A DNA stretch of 64,000 nucleotides from assembly GCF_003286125.1 (NCBI RefSeq), contig NZ_QMED01000004.1:186001-250000 (forward strand), written 5' to 3'. The translations under genes and the position numbers were made by a program. Each line of letters starts with the position of its first letter. Positions within the stretch are counted from its first letter, which is position 1. This stretch comes from Algibacillus agarilyticus. GTDB lineage: Bacteria; Pseudomonadota; Gammaproteobacteria; Enterobacterales; Alteromonadaceae. Shown piece by piece: positions 8,864 to 19,446 of the stretch. The notes below the pieces were generated by a model that was not told the DNA's origin, ran no database searches, and saw only the letters and a list, made by a program, of their open reading frames with translations.

Positions 8864-10786
8864 ATGGGTATATTTGAACATTTTCAGTCACGTTACGACT
8901 CTACTAAAAATGAAGAATATTCTATAGAAGAATTTTTAGCACTTTGCAAAGAAGATAAAATGGCTTATGCCAGTAGCGCAGAACGATTATTGCATGCGAT
9001 TGGTGATGCAGAGATGATTGACACATCGCAAGATTCACACTTAAGTCGGATCTTTTCGAATCGAATAATAGCAAGGTATCCTGCTTTTTCTGAATTTTAT
9101 GGCATGGAAGAAGCGATTGAACAAATCGTAAGTTATTTACGTCATGCCGCACAAGGTTTAGAAGAAAAGAAGCAAATTTTATATCTATTAGGCCCTGTCG
9201 GCGGCGGAAAGTCATCTCTCGCTGAAAAAATAAAAAGCTTAATCGAAAAATGTCCTATTTATGTGATTAAAGGCTCGCCGGTTAATGACCATCCATTATC
9301 GTTATTTGATACAAAAGAAGATGGCGACCTTTTACAAGAAGAGTTTGGGATCCCTAAACGTTATACTAAAACAATCATGTCGCCTTGGGCGCGTAAACGT
9401 TTACACGAATTTGGTGGTGATATATCACAATTTAGAGTGCAAAAAGTTTACCCCTCTATTTTAGATCAGCTCGCTGTTGCGAAGACAGAACCGGGAGATG
9501 ACAACAACCAAGACATTTCGGCATTAGTTGGTAAAGTCGATATCAGATACTTAGACGAATATGCACAACATGATCCAGATGCTTATAGTTACTCCGGTGC
9601 ATTATGCCGAGCAAACCAAGGTGTAATGGAATTTGTTGAGATGTTTAAAGCCCCTATTAAAGTACTACACCCATTATTAACTGCAACACAAGAAGGTAAT
9701 TATAATCCAACAGAAGGTATGTCTGCTCTACCCTATGATGGCATCATATTAGCGCATTCTAATGAATCTGAATGGCAAACCTTTAGAAATAACAAAAATA
9801 ATGAAGCATTTTTAGACCGTGTTTATATCGTTAAAGTGCCTTACTGTTTGCGTGTTTCAGAGGAACAAAAGATATATGATAAATTACTTGAAACCAGTCA
9901 ATTAAGCCAAGCGGCATGCGCACCCAGTACCCTTGAACTGATGGCTCAATTTAGTGTTTTATCACGTTTAGCCGAGCCAGAAAATTCAAGTATATACTCA
10001 AAAATGCGGGTATATGATGGCGAAAGTTTAAAAGATACGGATCCAAAGGCCAAATCATATCAAGAGTACCGAGATTTTGCCGGTGTCGATGAGGGAATGG
10101 ATGGTTTATCAACTCGATTTGCCTTTAAAATTATTTCTAGAGTGTTCAACTTTGACCATACTGAAATAGCAGCTAACCCAGTTCACCTTTTTTATGTACT
10201 TGAGCAACAAATAGAACGCGAGCAATTTCCGCAAGAAACTGCAGATCGTTATATGGAGTTTCTTAAAGGTTATTTAATTCCTAAGTATGTAGAATTTATC
10301 GGTAAAGAAATTCAAACTGCCTATTTAGAATCTTACTCTGAATACGGTCAAAATATTTTTGATCGCTACGTTGTTTATGCTGATTTTTGGATCCAAGATC
10401 AAGAATATCGCGACCCAGAAACCGGGCAACTCTTTGACCGAGCATCACTCAATGGTGAGTTAGAAAAAATTGAAAAACCCGCAGGCATTAGTAATCCAAA
10501 AGATTTCAGAAATGAAATAGTCAATTTTGTGCTCAGAGCCAAAGCGACAAACGAAGGCAAAAACCCTAACTGGACCTGTTACGAAAAATTAAAAACGGTA
10601 ATTGAACAAAAAATGTTTTCAAACACCGAAGACTTATTACCGGTTATTTCTTTTAACGCAAAAACCTCAGGCGATGATCAAAAGAAACATGATGACTTTG
10701 TAGCGCGAATGATGGAAAAAGGTTATACGCAAAAACAAGTCAGATTATTGTCAGAATGGTATTTACGTGTAAGAAAATCGTCATAG
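8864..10786 (+). CDS. yeaG: PrkA-type serine protein kinase (YeaG)
   Basis: This 640-residue protein has an AAA-type P-loop domain followed by the PrkA C-terminal domain. The Walker A motif GPVGGGKSS is at residues 110-118. In enterobacteria the homologue is a stress and starvation kinase that works with YeaH and is expressed in stationary phase. The length is normal. The start is set by a strong GGGGGAG ribosome site just before the ATG. It is the first gene of a tight three-gene group with yeaH (20 bases later) and spoVR, the conserved arrangement in gammaproteobacteria. Confidence 0.95.
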   Translation: MGIFEHFQSRYDSTKNEEYSIEEFLALCKEDKMAYASSAERLLHAIGDAEMIDTSQDSHLSRIFSNRIIARYPAFSEFYGMEEAIEQIVSYLRHAAQGLEEKKQILYLLGPVGGGKSSLAEKIKSLIEKCPIYVIKGSPVNDHPLSLFDTKEDGDLLQEEFGIPKRYTKTIMSPWARKRLHEFGGDISQFRVQKVYPSILDQLAVAKTEPGDDNNQDISALVGKVDIRYLDEYAQHDPDAYSYSGALCRANQGVMEFVEMFKAPIKVLHPLLTATQEGNYNPTEGMSALPYDGIILAHSNESEWQTFRNNKNNEAFLDRVYIVKVPYCLRVSEEQKIYDKLLETSQLSQAACAPSTLELMAQFSVLSRLAEPENSSIYSKMRVYDGESLKDTDPKAKSYQEYRDFAGVDEGMDGLSTRFAFKIISRVFNFDHTEIAANPVHLFYVLEQQIEREQFPQETADRYMEFLKGYLIPKYVEFIGKEIQTAYLESYSEYGQNIFDRYVVYADFWIQDQEYRDPETGQLFDRASLNGELEKIEKPAGISNPKDFRNEIVNFVLRAKATNEGKNPNWTCYEKLKTVIEQKMFSNTEDLLPVISFNAKTSGDDQKKHDDFVARMMEKGYTQKQVRLLSEWYLRVRKSS

Positions 10787-10805
10787 TCCTAACTAAGGAG
10801 TTGCC

Positions 10806-12086
10806 ATGGCGCATTTCATTGATCGTAGACTTAACTCTAAAAAGAAAAGCACGGTAAATCGACAACGCTTTTTAAGACGCTATAAAAAGCAAATTAAAAA
10901 AGCGGTGTCGGACTCAATCAATAACCGCAGTGTGACTGATTTAGTTTCGGGTGAAAACATCACCATACCGCAACGCGACATTTCGGAACCCTTTTTTCAT
11001 CAAGGTAAAGGGGGGATCCGAGATCAAGTACATCCCGGTAATGATCAATTTAGTACCGGTGACCGAATAAAAAGACCCGAAGGCGGTGGTGCTGGTGGTT
11101 CAGGTTCGGGCGATGCGAGTGATTCGGGTGAAGGTGAAGATGATTTTGTATTTCAAATTTCACAATCTGAATATTTAGATACCTTATTTGAAGATTTAGA
11201 ATTACCCAATTTACAAAAAAATCAACTTGATAAGCTTGTTGAATATAAAACGAATCGGGCGGGATTTAAGTCGCAAGGTAATCCTGCCACAATTGACATT
11301 GTGCGATCATTAAAAAATTCAATTGCACGTCGAACGGCTATGGGCGGTAAACACAAAAAGAAACTGGCTTTAGCTGAAGCGACACTAACCGAACTCAATG
11401 AAGACCCAACAGCAAATCAAGCGCAAATACTTATTTTGTTAGATGAGATAGAAAAATTAAAAGCGAAGATAAAGAAAATCCCCTTTATCGACGAGTTTGA
11501 TTTACGGTTTAGAAACTTTGAACGCAAACCCGTTCCAACAACAAACGCCGTTATGTTTTGTATTATGGATGTATCGGGTTCAATGGATCAAGCCACAAAA
11601 GATATCGCTAAACGCTTCTATATCTTGCTCTATCTTTTTTTAACACAAACCTATAAAGATGTGGAAGTTGTTTATATTCGCCATCATACACAAGCAAAAG
11701 AAGTCGATGAGCAAGAATTCTTTTATTCAAAAGAAACCGGCGGCACCATCGTCTCAAGCGCTATTAAATTAATGGACGAAATTATCAAAGAACGTTTTCC
11801 ACCCTCGCAATGGAATATCTATGCAGCTCAAGCATCTGATGGTGACAATTGGGCCGATGATTCACCGCTCTGCACTGAATTAATGAGCAAAAATATTTTA
11901 CCTTTTTTACGCTACTTTACTTATATAGAAATAACGACTCGAGCACATCAAACACTTTGGAAAGAATACGAAACGCTGACTGATAAATTCGACAATATGG
12001 CAATGCAAAATATAAAAACAGCTGACGATATTTTCCCTGTTTTTAGAGAGTTCTTTCTTAAACAATTAAGCAAGGGGGCTGCATGA
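10806..12086 (+). CDS. yeaH: YeaH/DUF444 protein with VWA-like domain
   Basis: This 426-residue member of the DUF444 family is the usual partner of the PrkA kinase. The N-terminal part is basic ([23 protein letters not shown]) and is followed by a Gly/Ser/Asp-rich flexible stretch near residues 95-115. The C-terminal half has a von Willebrand A-like MIDAS segment, MDVSGSMDQ (about 253-261). The metal-binding DxSGS pattern is intact. An AAGGAG ribosome site precedes the ATG. The stop overlaps the spoVR start by four bases. Confidence 0.95.
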   Translation: MAHFIDRRLNSKKKSTVNRQRFLRRYKKQIKKAVSDSINNRSVTDLVSGENITIPQRDISEPFFHQGKGGIRDQVHPGNDQFSTGDRIKRPEGGGAGGSGSGDASDSGEGEDDFVFQISQSEYLDTLFEDLELPNLQKNQLDKLVEYKTNRAGFKSQGNPATIDIVRSLKNSIARRTAMGGKHKKKLALAEATLTELNEDPTANQAQILILLDEIEKLKAKIKKIPFIDEFDLRFRNFERKPVPTTNAVMFCIMDVSGSMDQATKDIAKRFYILLYLFLTQTYKDVEVVYIRHHTQAKEVDEQEFFYSKETGGTIVSSAIKLMDEIIKERFPPSQWNIYAAQASDGDNWADDSPLCTELMSKNILPFLRYFTYIEITTRAHQTLWKEYETLTDKFDNMAMQNIKTADDIFPVFREFFLKQLSKGAA

Positions 12087-13597
12087 GCAAAAAAACACTG
12101 AGTGATGGTCCTGACTGGACATTTGATTTGCTGGATGAATATCATGTTGAGATAAAAAGAGTCGCCGCACATTACAAGCTTGATACGTATCCAAATCAAA
12201 TCGAAGTTATCACCGCTGAACAAATGATGGATGCATATTCAAGTGTCGGTATGCCTATAGGTTATAGTCATTGGACTTATGGTAAAAAATTTATTCAAAC
12301 TGAACAAAATTATAAACGTGGTTTTATGGGCCTAGCATATGAAATCGTGATTAATTCGGACCCATGCATATCGTATTTAATGGAAGAAAACACCATTACC
12401 ATGCAAGCACTCGTAATGGCACATGCTTGTTACGGCCATAATTCATTTTTTAAAGGTAACTACTTATTTAAAACGTGGACAGATGCGAGTTCGATTATCG
12501 ATTATCTCGTTTTTGCCAAAAATTATGTGGCAAAGTGTGAAGAAAAATATGGCATCGATGAGGTTGAATCTATCTTAGATTCTTGTCATGCCTTAATGAA
12601 TTTTGGTGTTGATCGTTATAAACGCCCGCAAAAAATTTCACTTCACGAAGAAACTAAACGTCAGCAAGAACGTGAAGCTTATCTTCAATCACAAGTTAAT
12701 GATTTATGGCATTCAACAGTACCGCAAGCGAAGAGTCAAAAATCAAAAGAAAAACCTAAATTTCCTAACGAACCACAAGAAAATATTTTATATTTTATTG
12801 AAAAAAACGCCCCCTTATTAGAACCTTGGCAGCGTGAGTTGGTCAGAATTGTACGAAAAATATCTCAGTATTTTTATCCACAAAAACAGACTCAAGTGAT
12901 GAATGAAGGTTGGGCAACATTTTGGCATTACACTATCTTAAATCATTTATATGATGAAGGTTTAGTCACCGATCGCTTTATGCTTGAATTCTTGCATAGC
13001 CATACTAATGTGGTCATGCAACCAGAATACAATAGTCAATTTTATTCTGGCATTAACCCATATGCCCTTGGTTTTAATATGATGTGCGACATCAAGCGCA
13101 TATGCCAAAATCCAACAGCCGAAGACAAACATTGGTTTCCTGAAATAGCCGGTTCAGATTGGGTAGAAACACTGCATTTTGCCATGGCAAACTTTAAAGA
13201 TGAGAGTTTTATTAGCCAATACTTATCACCTAAAATAATCCGTGATTTTAAGCTTTTTCATATAAATGATAATGAGCAAAATAATTTCTTAGAGATTGGG
13301 TCGATACATAATGAGCAAGGTTATCGCGCGATACGACAACAATTATCTAATCAGTATAATTTAAGTATGTTAGAACCGAACATCCAAGTTCACAGTGTCG
13401 ATGTATCTGGCGATCGCTCATTGACGCTTAGATATACACCACAAAAAAATGTACCGTTAGATAATTCTAAAAATGAAGTAATGAAACATTTATACCGTCT
13501 GTGGGGGTTTACGGTTCAATTAGAAGAAGTTAATGATAAAGGCGAAGTGAAAATTTTAGATACTTGTCCGCCTAAACATGAGTCAATTATTATATAA
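12083..13597 (+). CDS. spoVR: SpoVR family protein (YcgB)
   Basis: This 504-residue protein belongs to the SpoVR/YcgB family. It is found in non-sporulating bacteria next to yeaG and yeaH and probably takes part in the same stress response; its biochemical role is not established. Typical blocks are the [17 protein letters not shown] and [21 protein letters not shown] segments, which resemble a metallopeptidase-like histidine/glutamate pattern but are not proof of catalysis. The start overlaps the yeaH stop as ATGA, indicating translational coupling. The stop codon lies inside a hairpin (13593-13616). Confidence 0.93.
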   Translation: MSKKTLSDGPDWTFDLLDEYHVEIKRVAAHYKLDTYPNQIEVITAEQMMDAYSSVGMPIGYSHWTYGKKFIQTEQNYKRGFMGLAYEIVINSDPCISYLMEENTITMQALVMAHACYGHNSFFKGNYLFKTWTDASSIIDYLVFAKNYVAKCEEKYGIDEVESILDSCHALMNFGVDRYKRPQKISLHEETKRQQEREAYLQSQVNDLWHSTVPQAKSQKSKEKPKFPNEPQENILYFIEKNAPLLEPWQRELVRIVRKISQYFYPQKQTQVMNEGWATFWHYTILNHLYDEGLVTDRFMLEFLHSHTNVVMQPEYNSQFYSGINPYALGFNMMCDIKRICQNPTAEDKHWFPEIAGSDWVETLHFAMANFKDESFISQYLSPKIIRDFKLFHINDNEQNNFLEIGSIHNEQGYRAIRQQLSNQYNLSMLEPNIQVHSVDVSGDRSLTLRYTPQKNVPLDNSKNEVMKHLYRLWGFTVQLEEVNDKGEVKILDTCPPKHESIII

Positions 13598-13616
13598 GCG
13601 CTAAGCAGCGCTTATA
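13593..13616 (+). terminator. Hairpin at the spoVR stop
   Basis: TATAAGCGCT (13593-13602) and AGCGCTTATA (13607-13616) form a perfect stem with a four-base loop. There is no U-run, so it may protect the 3' end rather than terminate by itself. Confidence 0.5.
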
Positions 13617-13672
13617 TACCCAAGTCACTTCAATATGCTTGTTCAGAGCCCCTTGACGTGATTTGAGTATAT
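13615..13672. repeat. Short copy of repeat family C (terminal repeats only)
   Basis: The left end reads TATACCCAAGTCACTTCAA and the right end, on the other strand, TATACTCAAATCACGTCAA. Almost nothing lies between them. The ends match those of the 263-base element at 29212-29474, so this is an internally deleted or minimal copy. It sits between the convergent genes spoVR and fadR. Confidence 0.75.
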
Positions 13673-13684
13673 AACATAAACGGG

Positions 13685-14389
13685 TTAATCTATTTCAGGC
13701 ATATTTTCACGAAATAGATTAAAAACTTCACCACTCTGCCGGCCATGTTTGCGCACAAGTGCATTAACATTTTCAAAATCACCGGTTTCAGCTAATTTTT
13801 TTAAATCAACATAATACTGCTTCGCCAACTTTCGCGCTTCAGGGTGTGAAAAGTAAAAGCTTCCGATGCGAGAATATAAACCTTTAAAGCCATTTAAAAT
13901 GAGTAAGTAGATTTTATTCCCGCCCGCAGAAGCCAAATCATGTAATAAACGATAATCATAATCGGCATACGCGGTGCCGGTTTCTTCTAATTCGTTAAGT
14001 GTTTCAAAAGCAGAATGGGCGGCTTCAGGCGCATTTTTTATTGCCGCACGAATAAAAATACTACAGACATCCGTTCTCGCCGCTAGCAAATTATCAATCA
14101 TGGTCGCGGCGCCATCTCGGTCTAAACGCACTAAGGTTTCAAGAATATTTAACCCAGATGTTTCCCAAAAATTATTAACTTGAGTCGGTTTACCATGCTG
14201 TATTTTCAGCCAGCCATCACGAGCTAAGCGTTGTAATACCTCACGTAATGTCGTGCGTGTGACTCCAATCAGCTCTGAAAGCTCTCTTTCGGCTGGTAAT
14301 ATAGAACCAGGCGGAAATTTCCCATTCCAGATTGATTCAACAAGATACTCTTCAGCAAATCCTGCTGGGCTTTGTGCTTTGATAAACAT
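13685..14389 (-). CDS. fadR: Fatty acid metabolism regulator FadR
   Basis: This acyl-CoA-responsive GntR-family regulator represses fatty acid degradation and activates unsaturated fatty acid synthesis. The 234-residue product aligns throughout with enterobacterial Fad[21 protein letters not shown] at the start, the [27 protein letters not shown] helix-turn-helix, the [22 protein letters not shown] linker and an all-alpha acyl-CoA-binding domain. The ATG at 14387-14389 matches the family start. A TTG two codons upstream has better spacing from AAGGTGG and cannot be excluded. A FadR-type half-perfect site lies upstream at 14424-14440, suggesting autoregulation. Confidence 0.96.
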   Translation of the reverse strand: MFIKAQSPAGFAEEYLVESIWNGKFPPGSILPAERELSELIGVTRTTLREVLQRLARDGWLKIQHGKPTQVNNFWETSGLNILETLVRLDRDGAATMIDNLLAARTDVCSIFIRAAIKNAPEAAHSAFETLNELEETGTAYADYDYRLLHDLASAGGNKIYLLILNGFKGLYSRIGSFYFSHPEARKLAKQYYVDLKKLAETGDFENVNALVRKHGRQSGEVFNLFRENMPEID

Positions 14390-14423
14390 GCTCAATTAAG
14401 CCACCTTAATAATAGTTATAATT

Positions 14424-14440
14424 AACTGGTCTAACCTTTA
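14424..14440. promoter_or_regulatory. Putative FadR operator upstream of fadR
   Basis: AACTGGTCTAACCTTTA carries the conserved AnCTGGTC left arm and the central ACC of the enterobacterial FadR site; the right arm is degenerate. It lies 34 bases upstream of the fadR ATG. Confidence 0.5.
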
Positions 14441-14543
14441 GATTGTATCAGACACTTAACGTTAAACAAGAAAATTTACAATCCCAACATACACCTAACA
14501 AATGACATATTTTAAATTAAGTGGTTTAAATGTAGGTTATACA

Positions 14544-14789
14544 TTAATCTCTGTTTTTTTTGTATCGTTTATCATAAGTTTTTGCAACTTCGATGCATAA
14601 ATCTAATTGATGTTCGTAACGCGTATTTTCGTCCACTTTAAAATGCGTTTTAATTGCTTCTTCAATTAACACAGCCCTATTGGTATCAGGCTGTGCATCC
14701 ATCCAATTTATTAACCAAGGCGGCAATTTTACAAAAATCCCCTTTTTCTTTTCTAGCTCACTTTTAGAAGGGCGCCCTACTTTTTTCAT
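14544..14789 (-). CDS. Small ribbon-helix-helix-like protein, function unknown
   Basis: This 81-residue basic protein starts MKKVGRPSKSELEKKKGIFVKLP. The GRP motif followed by a short beta-like stretch and two amphipathic helices (PPWLINWMDAQ and NRAVLIEEAIKTHF) resembles a ribbon-helix-helix DNA-binding fold, as in CopG-type regulators or plasmid antitoxins. No toxin gene is next to it; upstream is about 200 bases of AT-rich DNA and then a repeat element. The RHH assignment is by eye and the target is unknown. Confidence 0.6.
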   Translation of the reverse strand: MKKVGRPSKSELEKKKGIFVKLPPWLINWMDAQPDTNRAVLIEEAIKTHFKVDENTRYEHQLDLCIEVAKTYDKRYKKNRD

Positions 14790-15002
14790 AATTCTAATAG
14801 CCTCGGTTTTTTAGAGCCGCGAGTATATACGTAAATATGATGATTTTTAAGTTATTTAAAGTATATACGATTAATATTTATCCAATTGTTCTACAATTTT
14901 TTTATTTCGAAATACCTTACGGTCAAAACGAACAAAATATAAACGTTATAAATACTCACCGCTTTAAATTTTTAGTTAAAACTGAATGCGTTTTACAAAT
15001 AG

Positions 15003-15171
15003 TATAGTCAAATCGCTCGGGGTTTAGAGGCAGGTTTCTAGTTCCAGACAAAACATAAGTACTTACATCCATGTAAGCAAAGCCGTCAAAGCTACCGCGT
15101 CCTGCTCTATTATATGATTGGATCGAGAAAGCGCTGACAATGAACCATAAAACCTAAGCGAGAAGACTATA
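15003..15171. repeat. Repeat family A, copy 1 (169 bases)
   Basis: The element starts TATAGTCAAATCGCTCGGGG and ends AAGCGAGAAGACTATA. Ends are imperfect inverted repeats and the inside matches copies at 27865-28089 and 35817-35994 (GGCAGGTTTCTAGTTCCAGA, AAGTACTTACATCCATGTAA, GCGCTGACAATGAACCATAA). It carries no protein gene. It looks like a non-autonomous mobile element. The 212 bases before it, 14790-15002, are AT-rich and show nothing recognisable. Confidence 0.85.
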
Positions 15172-15175
15172 ACTG

Positions 15176-15252
15176 CACCGCAATCGCTCTGCCTTGTATA
15201 AATCGTGCAAATACGGCTGCAAAAGCATACACAAAAGATAAACACGCCCTAG
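15176..15252. repeat. Right-end fragment of repeat family B
   Basis: These 77 bases match 29028-29104 essentially base for base, including the terminal AAACACGCCCTAG. The left part of family B is absent, and repeat A copy 1 abuts it only four bases away. The result is a composite of two element families. Confidence 0.85.
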
Positions 15253-15281
15253 TTAACTATTTATTAGCTTCAGTATATAAT
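15253..15281 (+). promoter_or_regulatory. Promoter of csdA with possible leaderless start
   Basis: A perfect TATAAT at 15276-15281 is preceded at 17 bases by TTAACT (15253-15258), a fair -35. Only seven bases separate the -10 from the csdA ATG at 15289, and no ribosome site is visible. The -35 begins directly after the terminus of the family B fragment. Confidence 0.55.
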
Positions 15282-15288
15282 CGTCGCT

Positions 15289-16500
15289 ATGAAAACACCT
15301 GCTCACATTCTCGATTTTAAAGCGCATTTTCCGTTACTCATAAATAAACCTGATTTAGTTTATTTTGACAATGCAGCCACCACCCAAAAACCTCAGGTTA
15401 TGTTGGATGCTATCCAACATTTTTATCAATATGACTATGCAACAGTCCATCGATCAACTCATACGCTTTCTAGTGACGTTACTCACCAATATGAAGAAAG
15501 CCGAAAAAACGTAGCTCAGTATATTGGTTGTGACCAGCCTAGTTCACTTATATGGACAAAAGGGACAACTGAAAGTATCAATTTAGTGGCAACGATCTTA
15601 CAAGACTCAACAATTAGTTCATCCAGTAATATAGTGATCAGTGATTTGGAACATCATGCTAATCTCGTTCCTTGGCAACAACTTTGTCAAAAATTAAATA
15701 TTGAATTAAGAGTCGCCAACACGCAGCAATTTCAACATAAAATTGATGCATTTATAGAAGCCGTTGATCAAGATACGTATATAGTGGCCTGCTCGCACGT
15801 ATCAAATGCACTCGGCATTACGCAGCCAATCAAAGATGTGATTAAACTAGCCAAAAAGTATAACGCTTTAAGTTTGATTGATGGCGCTCAAGCCGTATGT
15901 CACCTTAACGTGGATGTAAATGCGCTAGACTGTGATTTTTATGTTTTTTCGGCTCATAAAATGTATGGACCAACCGGCTTAGGTTGTCTTTATATTAAAC
16001 CAGAACAACAATCACGTTTTCCTCCTTATCAATTTGGAGGTGAAATGGTAAAAACGGTAAATTACAACAATACGGTATTTAATGATTTACCACACAAATA
16101 TGAAGCCGGAACGCCAAACATTGAGGCTGTGATTGCTTTTGGCGCTGTCATTCAGTTTTTACAACAGCAAAATTTAACCCTATTGCAGCAATACGAATCC
16201 GAACTCACGCGTTATTTGTATCAAGCTTTAAAGCAACGTTCTTTTATTTCACTCTATAGCCCTATTGATAGCCAAAATATTATTTCATTTACGCTCGCTG
16301 ATTGGCACCCACATGATGTATCAGAGTTACTTAATAATATGAATATAGCCGTTCGCGTGGGTACTCATTGTGCGCAACCGGTGATGCAACAATTACAATT
16401 AACGAATGGAACCATCCGTTTATCACTCTGTGCTTATAACACATATGAAGATGCGCAATTATTTTTACGTGCGATCGATTCATTGGAAGACTTTATTTAA
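15289..16500 (+). CDS. csdA: Cysteine desulfurase (CsdA/SufS type)
   Basis: This 403-residue class V PLP enzyme removes sulfur from cysteine and passes it to a SufE-type acceptor for Fe-S or other sulfur cofactor assembly. The PLP lysine is K224 in the SAHKMYGPTGLG segment. The catalytic cysteine is C361 in RVGTHCAQP, in the short-loop context of group II (SufS/CsdA) enzymes. The N-terminal YFDNAATTQKP and HRSTHTLS blocks are typical. The TAATG overlap with the SufE-like gene shows a two-gene operon, as in csdA-csdE. No sufBCD genes are nearby, so CsdA is more likely than SufS. Confidence 0.93.
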   Translation: MKTPAHILDFKAHFPLLINKPDLVYFDNAATTQKPQVMLDAIQHFYQYDYATVHRSTHTLSSDVTHQYEESRKNVAQYIGCDQPSSLIWTKGTTESINLVATILQDSTISSSSNIVISDLEHHANLVPWQQLCQKLNIELRVANTQQFQHKIDAFIEAVDQDTYIVACSHVSNALGITQPIKDVIKLAKKYNALSLIDGAQAVCHLNVDVNALDCDFYVFSAHKMYGPTGLGCLYIKPEQQSRFPPYQFGGEMVKTVNYNNTVFNDLPHKYEAGTPNIEAVIAFGAVIQFLQQQNLTLLQQYESELTRYLYQALKQRSFISLYSPIDSQNIISFTLADWHPHDVSELLNNMNIAVRVGTHCAQPVMQQLQLTNGTIRLSLCAYNTYEDAQLFLRAIDSLEDFI

Positions 16501-16925
16501 TGACAGATAATCACTTAATTAGCGAAATACAATCGACAGACAATATCATTGAACACTTTAACCAATTTAGACAATGGGAAGACCGATATCGATTTATCAT
16601 GAAAATAGGCAAAAATTTGCAAGCAATGCCTGTTAATACACAAAACGAATCAAATGAGGTTTCAGGCTGCGAGAGTAAAGTATGGTTAACCCATACCAAA
16701 CACGATAATCAATTGACGTTTTTTGCGACCAGTGACTCGCGTATTGTAAAAGGCCTTTTGTGGATCATCTTAACCCCCATTAATCACATGGATAACGCTG
16801 AAATAGCTCAATTTGATTTTGATACCTACTTTGAGCAACTCAATCTCATTAAGCATTTAAGTCCTTCACGTGGAGCCGGCTTACTGGCCATCACACAGAA
16901 AATTAAACAAATTTGCCAACAATAA
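16500..16925 (+). CDS. csdE: SufE-family sulfur acceptor (CsdE type)
   Basis: This 141-residue protein takes the persulfide from the upstream desulfurase and stimulates it. The acceptor cysteine is C57 in the conserved VSGCESKVWL motif. The WEDRYRFIMKIGKNL block and the GLLWIILTPINH segment match the SufE/CsdE fold. The ATG shares one base with the csdA stop (TAATG), so translation is coupled. The assignment as CsdE rather than SufE follows from pairing with csdA and the absence of a suf operon. Confidence 0.93.
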   Translation: MTDNHLISEIQSTDNIIEHFNQFRQWEDRYRFIMKIGKNLQAMPVNTQNESNEVSGCESKVWLTHTKHDNQLTFFATSDSRIVKGLLWIILTPINHMDNAEIAQFDFDTYFEQLNLIKHLSPSRGAGLLAITQKIKQICQQ

Positions 16926-16999
16926 TTTAGCCAAAAAACAGAAGCGCTGTTACAATCGGCGCCATATTTATTATTTATGTAACGATACGGAAACTAACA

Positions 17000-18724
17000 A
17001 TGCGCACCAGCCAGTATATTTTATCAACCCTCAAAGAAACACCATCAGACGCAGAAGTCATCAGCCACCAACTTATGTTAAGAGCCGGCATGATCAGAAA
17101 ACTGGCTTCTGGTTTATATACTTGGTTACCAAGTGGTTTACGAGTTTTAAGAAAAGTAGAGCGTATCGTTCGTGAAGAAATGGACAAATCAGGTGCGTTA
17201 GAAGTGTTAATGCCGGTTGTACAGCCCGCTGATCTTTGGGAAGAGTCGGGACGTTGGGAGCAATTTGGTCCTGAGTTATTACGTATTAAAGATCGCCATG
17301 ATCGCCCTTTCGCACTTGGCCCGACTCACGAAGAAGTTATCTCTGAATTAGTGCGCAAAGAAGTCAATAGTTACAAACAACTCCCGTTAAACTTGTATCA
17401 AATTCAAACTAAATTTAGAGATGAAGTTCGACCCCGTTTTGGTGTTATGCGTGCTCGTGAATTCACAATGAAGGATGCTTATTCATTTCATTTATCGGAT
17501 GAATGTTTGCAAAAAACGTATGATTTAATGTTTAAAGCCTACTGCAATGTATTCGACCGTTTAGGTTTAGAATACCGACCGGTACTAGCCGATACCGGCT
17601 CAATTGGTGGCAGCGTTTCACATGAATTTCATGTTTTAGCGGAATCAGGTGAAGATGCGATTGTATTCAGTGATGGCAGTGACTATGCTGCCAATATAGA
17701 AAAAGCAGAATGTTTATTACCGACTGAAACTAAAGCAGAACCCACCGCTGATTTAACCAAAATAGCAACACCGAATGCCCATAGCATAGCTGAAGTGTCA
17801 GCTCTTTTATCTGTTCAACCAACTCAAACCATTAAAACATTAATTGTTCAAGGTTGTGACGATGAAGGCAACGTACAAGGGGTTGTGGCTCTTGTTTTAC
17901 GTGGCGACCATGAATTAAATGATGTTAAAGCAGAAAAAATTGCCAATGTATTCTCACCGCTGACTTTAGCGAATGATGAAGAAATTCAGCAAGCTGTTAA
18001 TTGTAAACCTGGCTCTATTGGACCTATTAACATCTCCATCCCTGTTATTGTTGATAGAAGTGCCAGTGTATTGGCTGATTTTGTTTGTGGTGCAAACGAA
18101 GATGGCTTCCATTATCAAGGTGCTAACTGGGACCGTGATTGCAGTGACTACCACGTTGCTGATATTCGTAACATTGTTGAAGGTGATCCGAGCCCATGTG
18201 GCAACGGCAACGTACTCATTAAGCGTGGTATCGAAGTCGGTCACATTTTCCAATTAGGTAAAAAATATTCTGAAGCAATGAGTGTGGGTGTTTTAACTGA
18301 ATCAGGTAAACACGAAAATTTAACCATGGGTTGTTATGGTATTGGTGTATCACGTATTGTCGCGGCGGCTATAGAGCAGAATAATGATAAATATGGTATA
18401 AAATGGCCTGCGTCTATCGCTCCATTCCAAGTTGTCGTATTGCCGATGAATATGCACAAGTCACATCGTATACCTGAAATTGCTGAAAATTTATATAACA
18501 CATTATCGCAAGCCGGTATTGAAGTGATATTTGATGATCGTAAAGAGCGTCCAGGCGTTATGTTTGCTGATTGGGAATTAGTTGGCGTGCCGCACACTAT
18601 TGTTATTGGTGAGCGTAACCTTGATGAAGGTGTGGTTGAATATAAATCACGTATTACGGGTGATAAACAAAAAATCTCAATTGAAGATGTTGCGCAATTT
18701 GTTATTGACCAGATTAACGCTTAA
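17000..18724 (+). CDS. proS: Prolyl-tRNA synthetase
   Basis: This class II synthetase charges tRNA-Pro. At 574 residues it has the bacterial layout with an editing domain inserted in the catalytic core. Motif 1 lies around VEEIV-like residues 50-75, motif 2 includes [27 protein letters not shown] (about 133-159), and motif 3 includes [17 protein letters not shown] (about 444-460). The insertion (about 225-400, with [16 protein letters not shown]) is the YbaK-like domain that hydrolyses mischarged alanyl-tRNA. The anticodon-binding domain is at the C-terminus. A GGAAAC ribosome site precedes the ATG, and a strong terminator follows. Confidence 0.97.
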   Translation: MRTSQYILSTLKETPSDAEVISHQLMLRAGMIRKLASGLYTWLPSGLRVLRKVERIVREEMDKSGALEVLMPVVQPADLWEESGRWEQFGPELLRIKDRHDRPFALGPTHEEVISELVRKEVNSYKQLPLNLYQIQTKFRDEVRPRFGVMRAREFTMKDAYSFHLSDECLQKTYDLMFKAYCNVFDRLGLEYRPVLADTGSIGGSVSHEFHVLAESGEDAIVFSDGSDYAANIEKAECLLPTETKAEPTADLTKIATPNAHSIAEVSALLSVQPTQTIKTLIVQGCDDEGNVQGVVALVLRGDHELNDVKAEKIANVFSPLTLANDEEIQQAVNCKPGSIGPINISIPVIVDRSASVLADFVCGANEDGFHYQGANWDRDCSDYHVADIRNIVEGDPSPCGNGNVLIKRGIEVGHIFQLGKKYSEAMSVGVLTESGKHENLTMGCYGIGVSRIVAAAIEQNNDKYGIKWPASIAPFQVVVLPMNMHKSHRIPEIAENLYNTLSQAGIEVIFDDRKERPGVMFADWELVGVPHTIVIGERNLDEGVVEYKSRITGDKQKISIEDVAQFVIDQINA

Positions 18725-18742
18725 CATCAAAATTATTTAAGA

Positions 18743-18777
18743 AAAAGGCGTCTAATCATTGATTAGACGCCTTTTCA
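18743..18777 (+). terminator. Rho-independent terminator of proS
   Basis: AAAAGGCGTCTAATC (18743-18757) pairs perfectly with GATTAGACGCCTTTT (18761-18775) around a three-base loop. Confidence 0.92.
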
Positions 18778-18878
18778 TTTTTAAATCTGACCTTCATAAA
18801 TAACCATTAAACGACTCAGTCAAACGCGCTAAATCCCATACTAAAACTTAACGCATAAACTCACTAAGCGCTCAGTGT

Positions 18879-19418
18879 TTACGCTTCATACTCATGCTGC
18901 AAAATCGAAAAAATTGCATCGTCAACCCAACGACCGTTATAGTTAAACTGCTCACGTAAAAGCCCTTCCTGTACAAACATATTCTTAAGCAAAACGTTCT
19001 TAGATGCTTGATTTTGATTATCACAAACCGCGACGACTTTGTGCGATCCCAAAATATTAAAAGCAACATCTAGCATGACACTTGCCGCCTCTGTTGCATA
19101 ACCGAATCCTTGGCCTTCAGGTAAAATCATAAAACCGAGTTCACGACGATTATCATCACTGCTTTGCAATTTTAAACCAATTAATCCGACCGCCATATTT
19201 TGCTGGTCACAAATAATATAAGAGAGCCATTGATCTTCTAAATCAAGCCAAGGCTCAAAATATTTTTCGAACTCTTCGATAGCGCGTTCTTTGTTCCACA
19301 CGGGCCCTACATATTGCATCACGTTATGATCGGTATGCAGCCGTATATAGAGTTCAAGGTCAGACCGCTTAACGTCACGATAAATTAAGCGATTACTTTG
19401 TAAGTTTTTAATGCTCAT
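18879..19418 (-). CDS. GNAT family N-acetyltransferase (RimJ/RimL-like)
   Basis: This 179-residue protein uses acetyl-CoA to acetylate an amine substrate. It has the RimJ/RimL-type start LQSNRLIYRDVKRSDLELY, an acetyl-CoA-binding stretch LGFMILPEGQGFGYATEAASVML (about 110-132, Q/R-x-x-G-x-A pattern) and the later NxxSxxVLxKxGF-like segment NQASKNVLLKNMF. Substrate is not predictable; RimJ/RimL relatives act on ribosomal proteins, antibiotics or small molecules. It stands alone between proS and fadE. Confidence 0.85.
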   Translation of the reverse strand: MSIKNLQSNRLIYRDVKRSDLELYIRLHTDHNVMQYVGPVWNKERAIEEFEKYFEPWLDLEDQWLSYIICDQQNMAVGLIGLKLQSSDDNRRELGFMILPEGQGFGYATEAASVMLDVAFNILGSHKVVAVCDNQNQASKNVLLKNMFVQEGLLREQFNYNGRWVDDAIFSILQHEYEA

Positions 19419-19446
19419 GTGTATGTCTGTGTGTGTGTTTTAATTA

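Noticed and set aside
15063-15245. Two open frames sharing an identical start (15063-15245 and 28870-29097, minus strand)
   Set aside because: The shared part is simply the family B repeat sequence read in one frame; no ribosome site or known protein.
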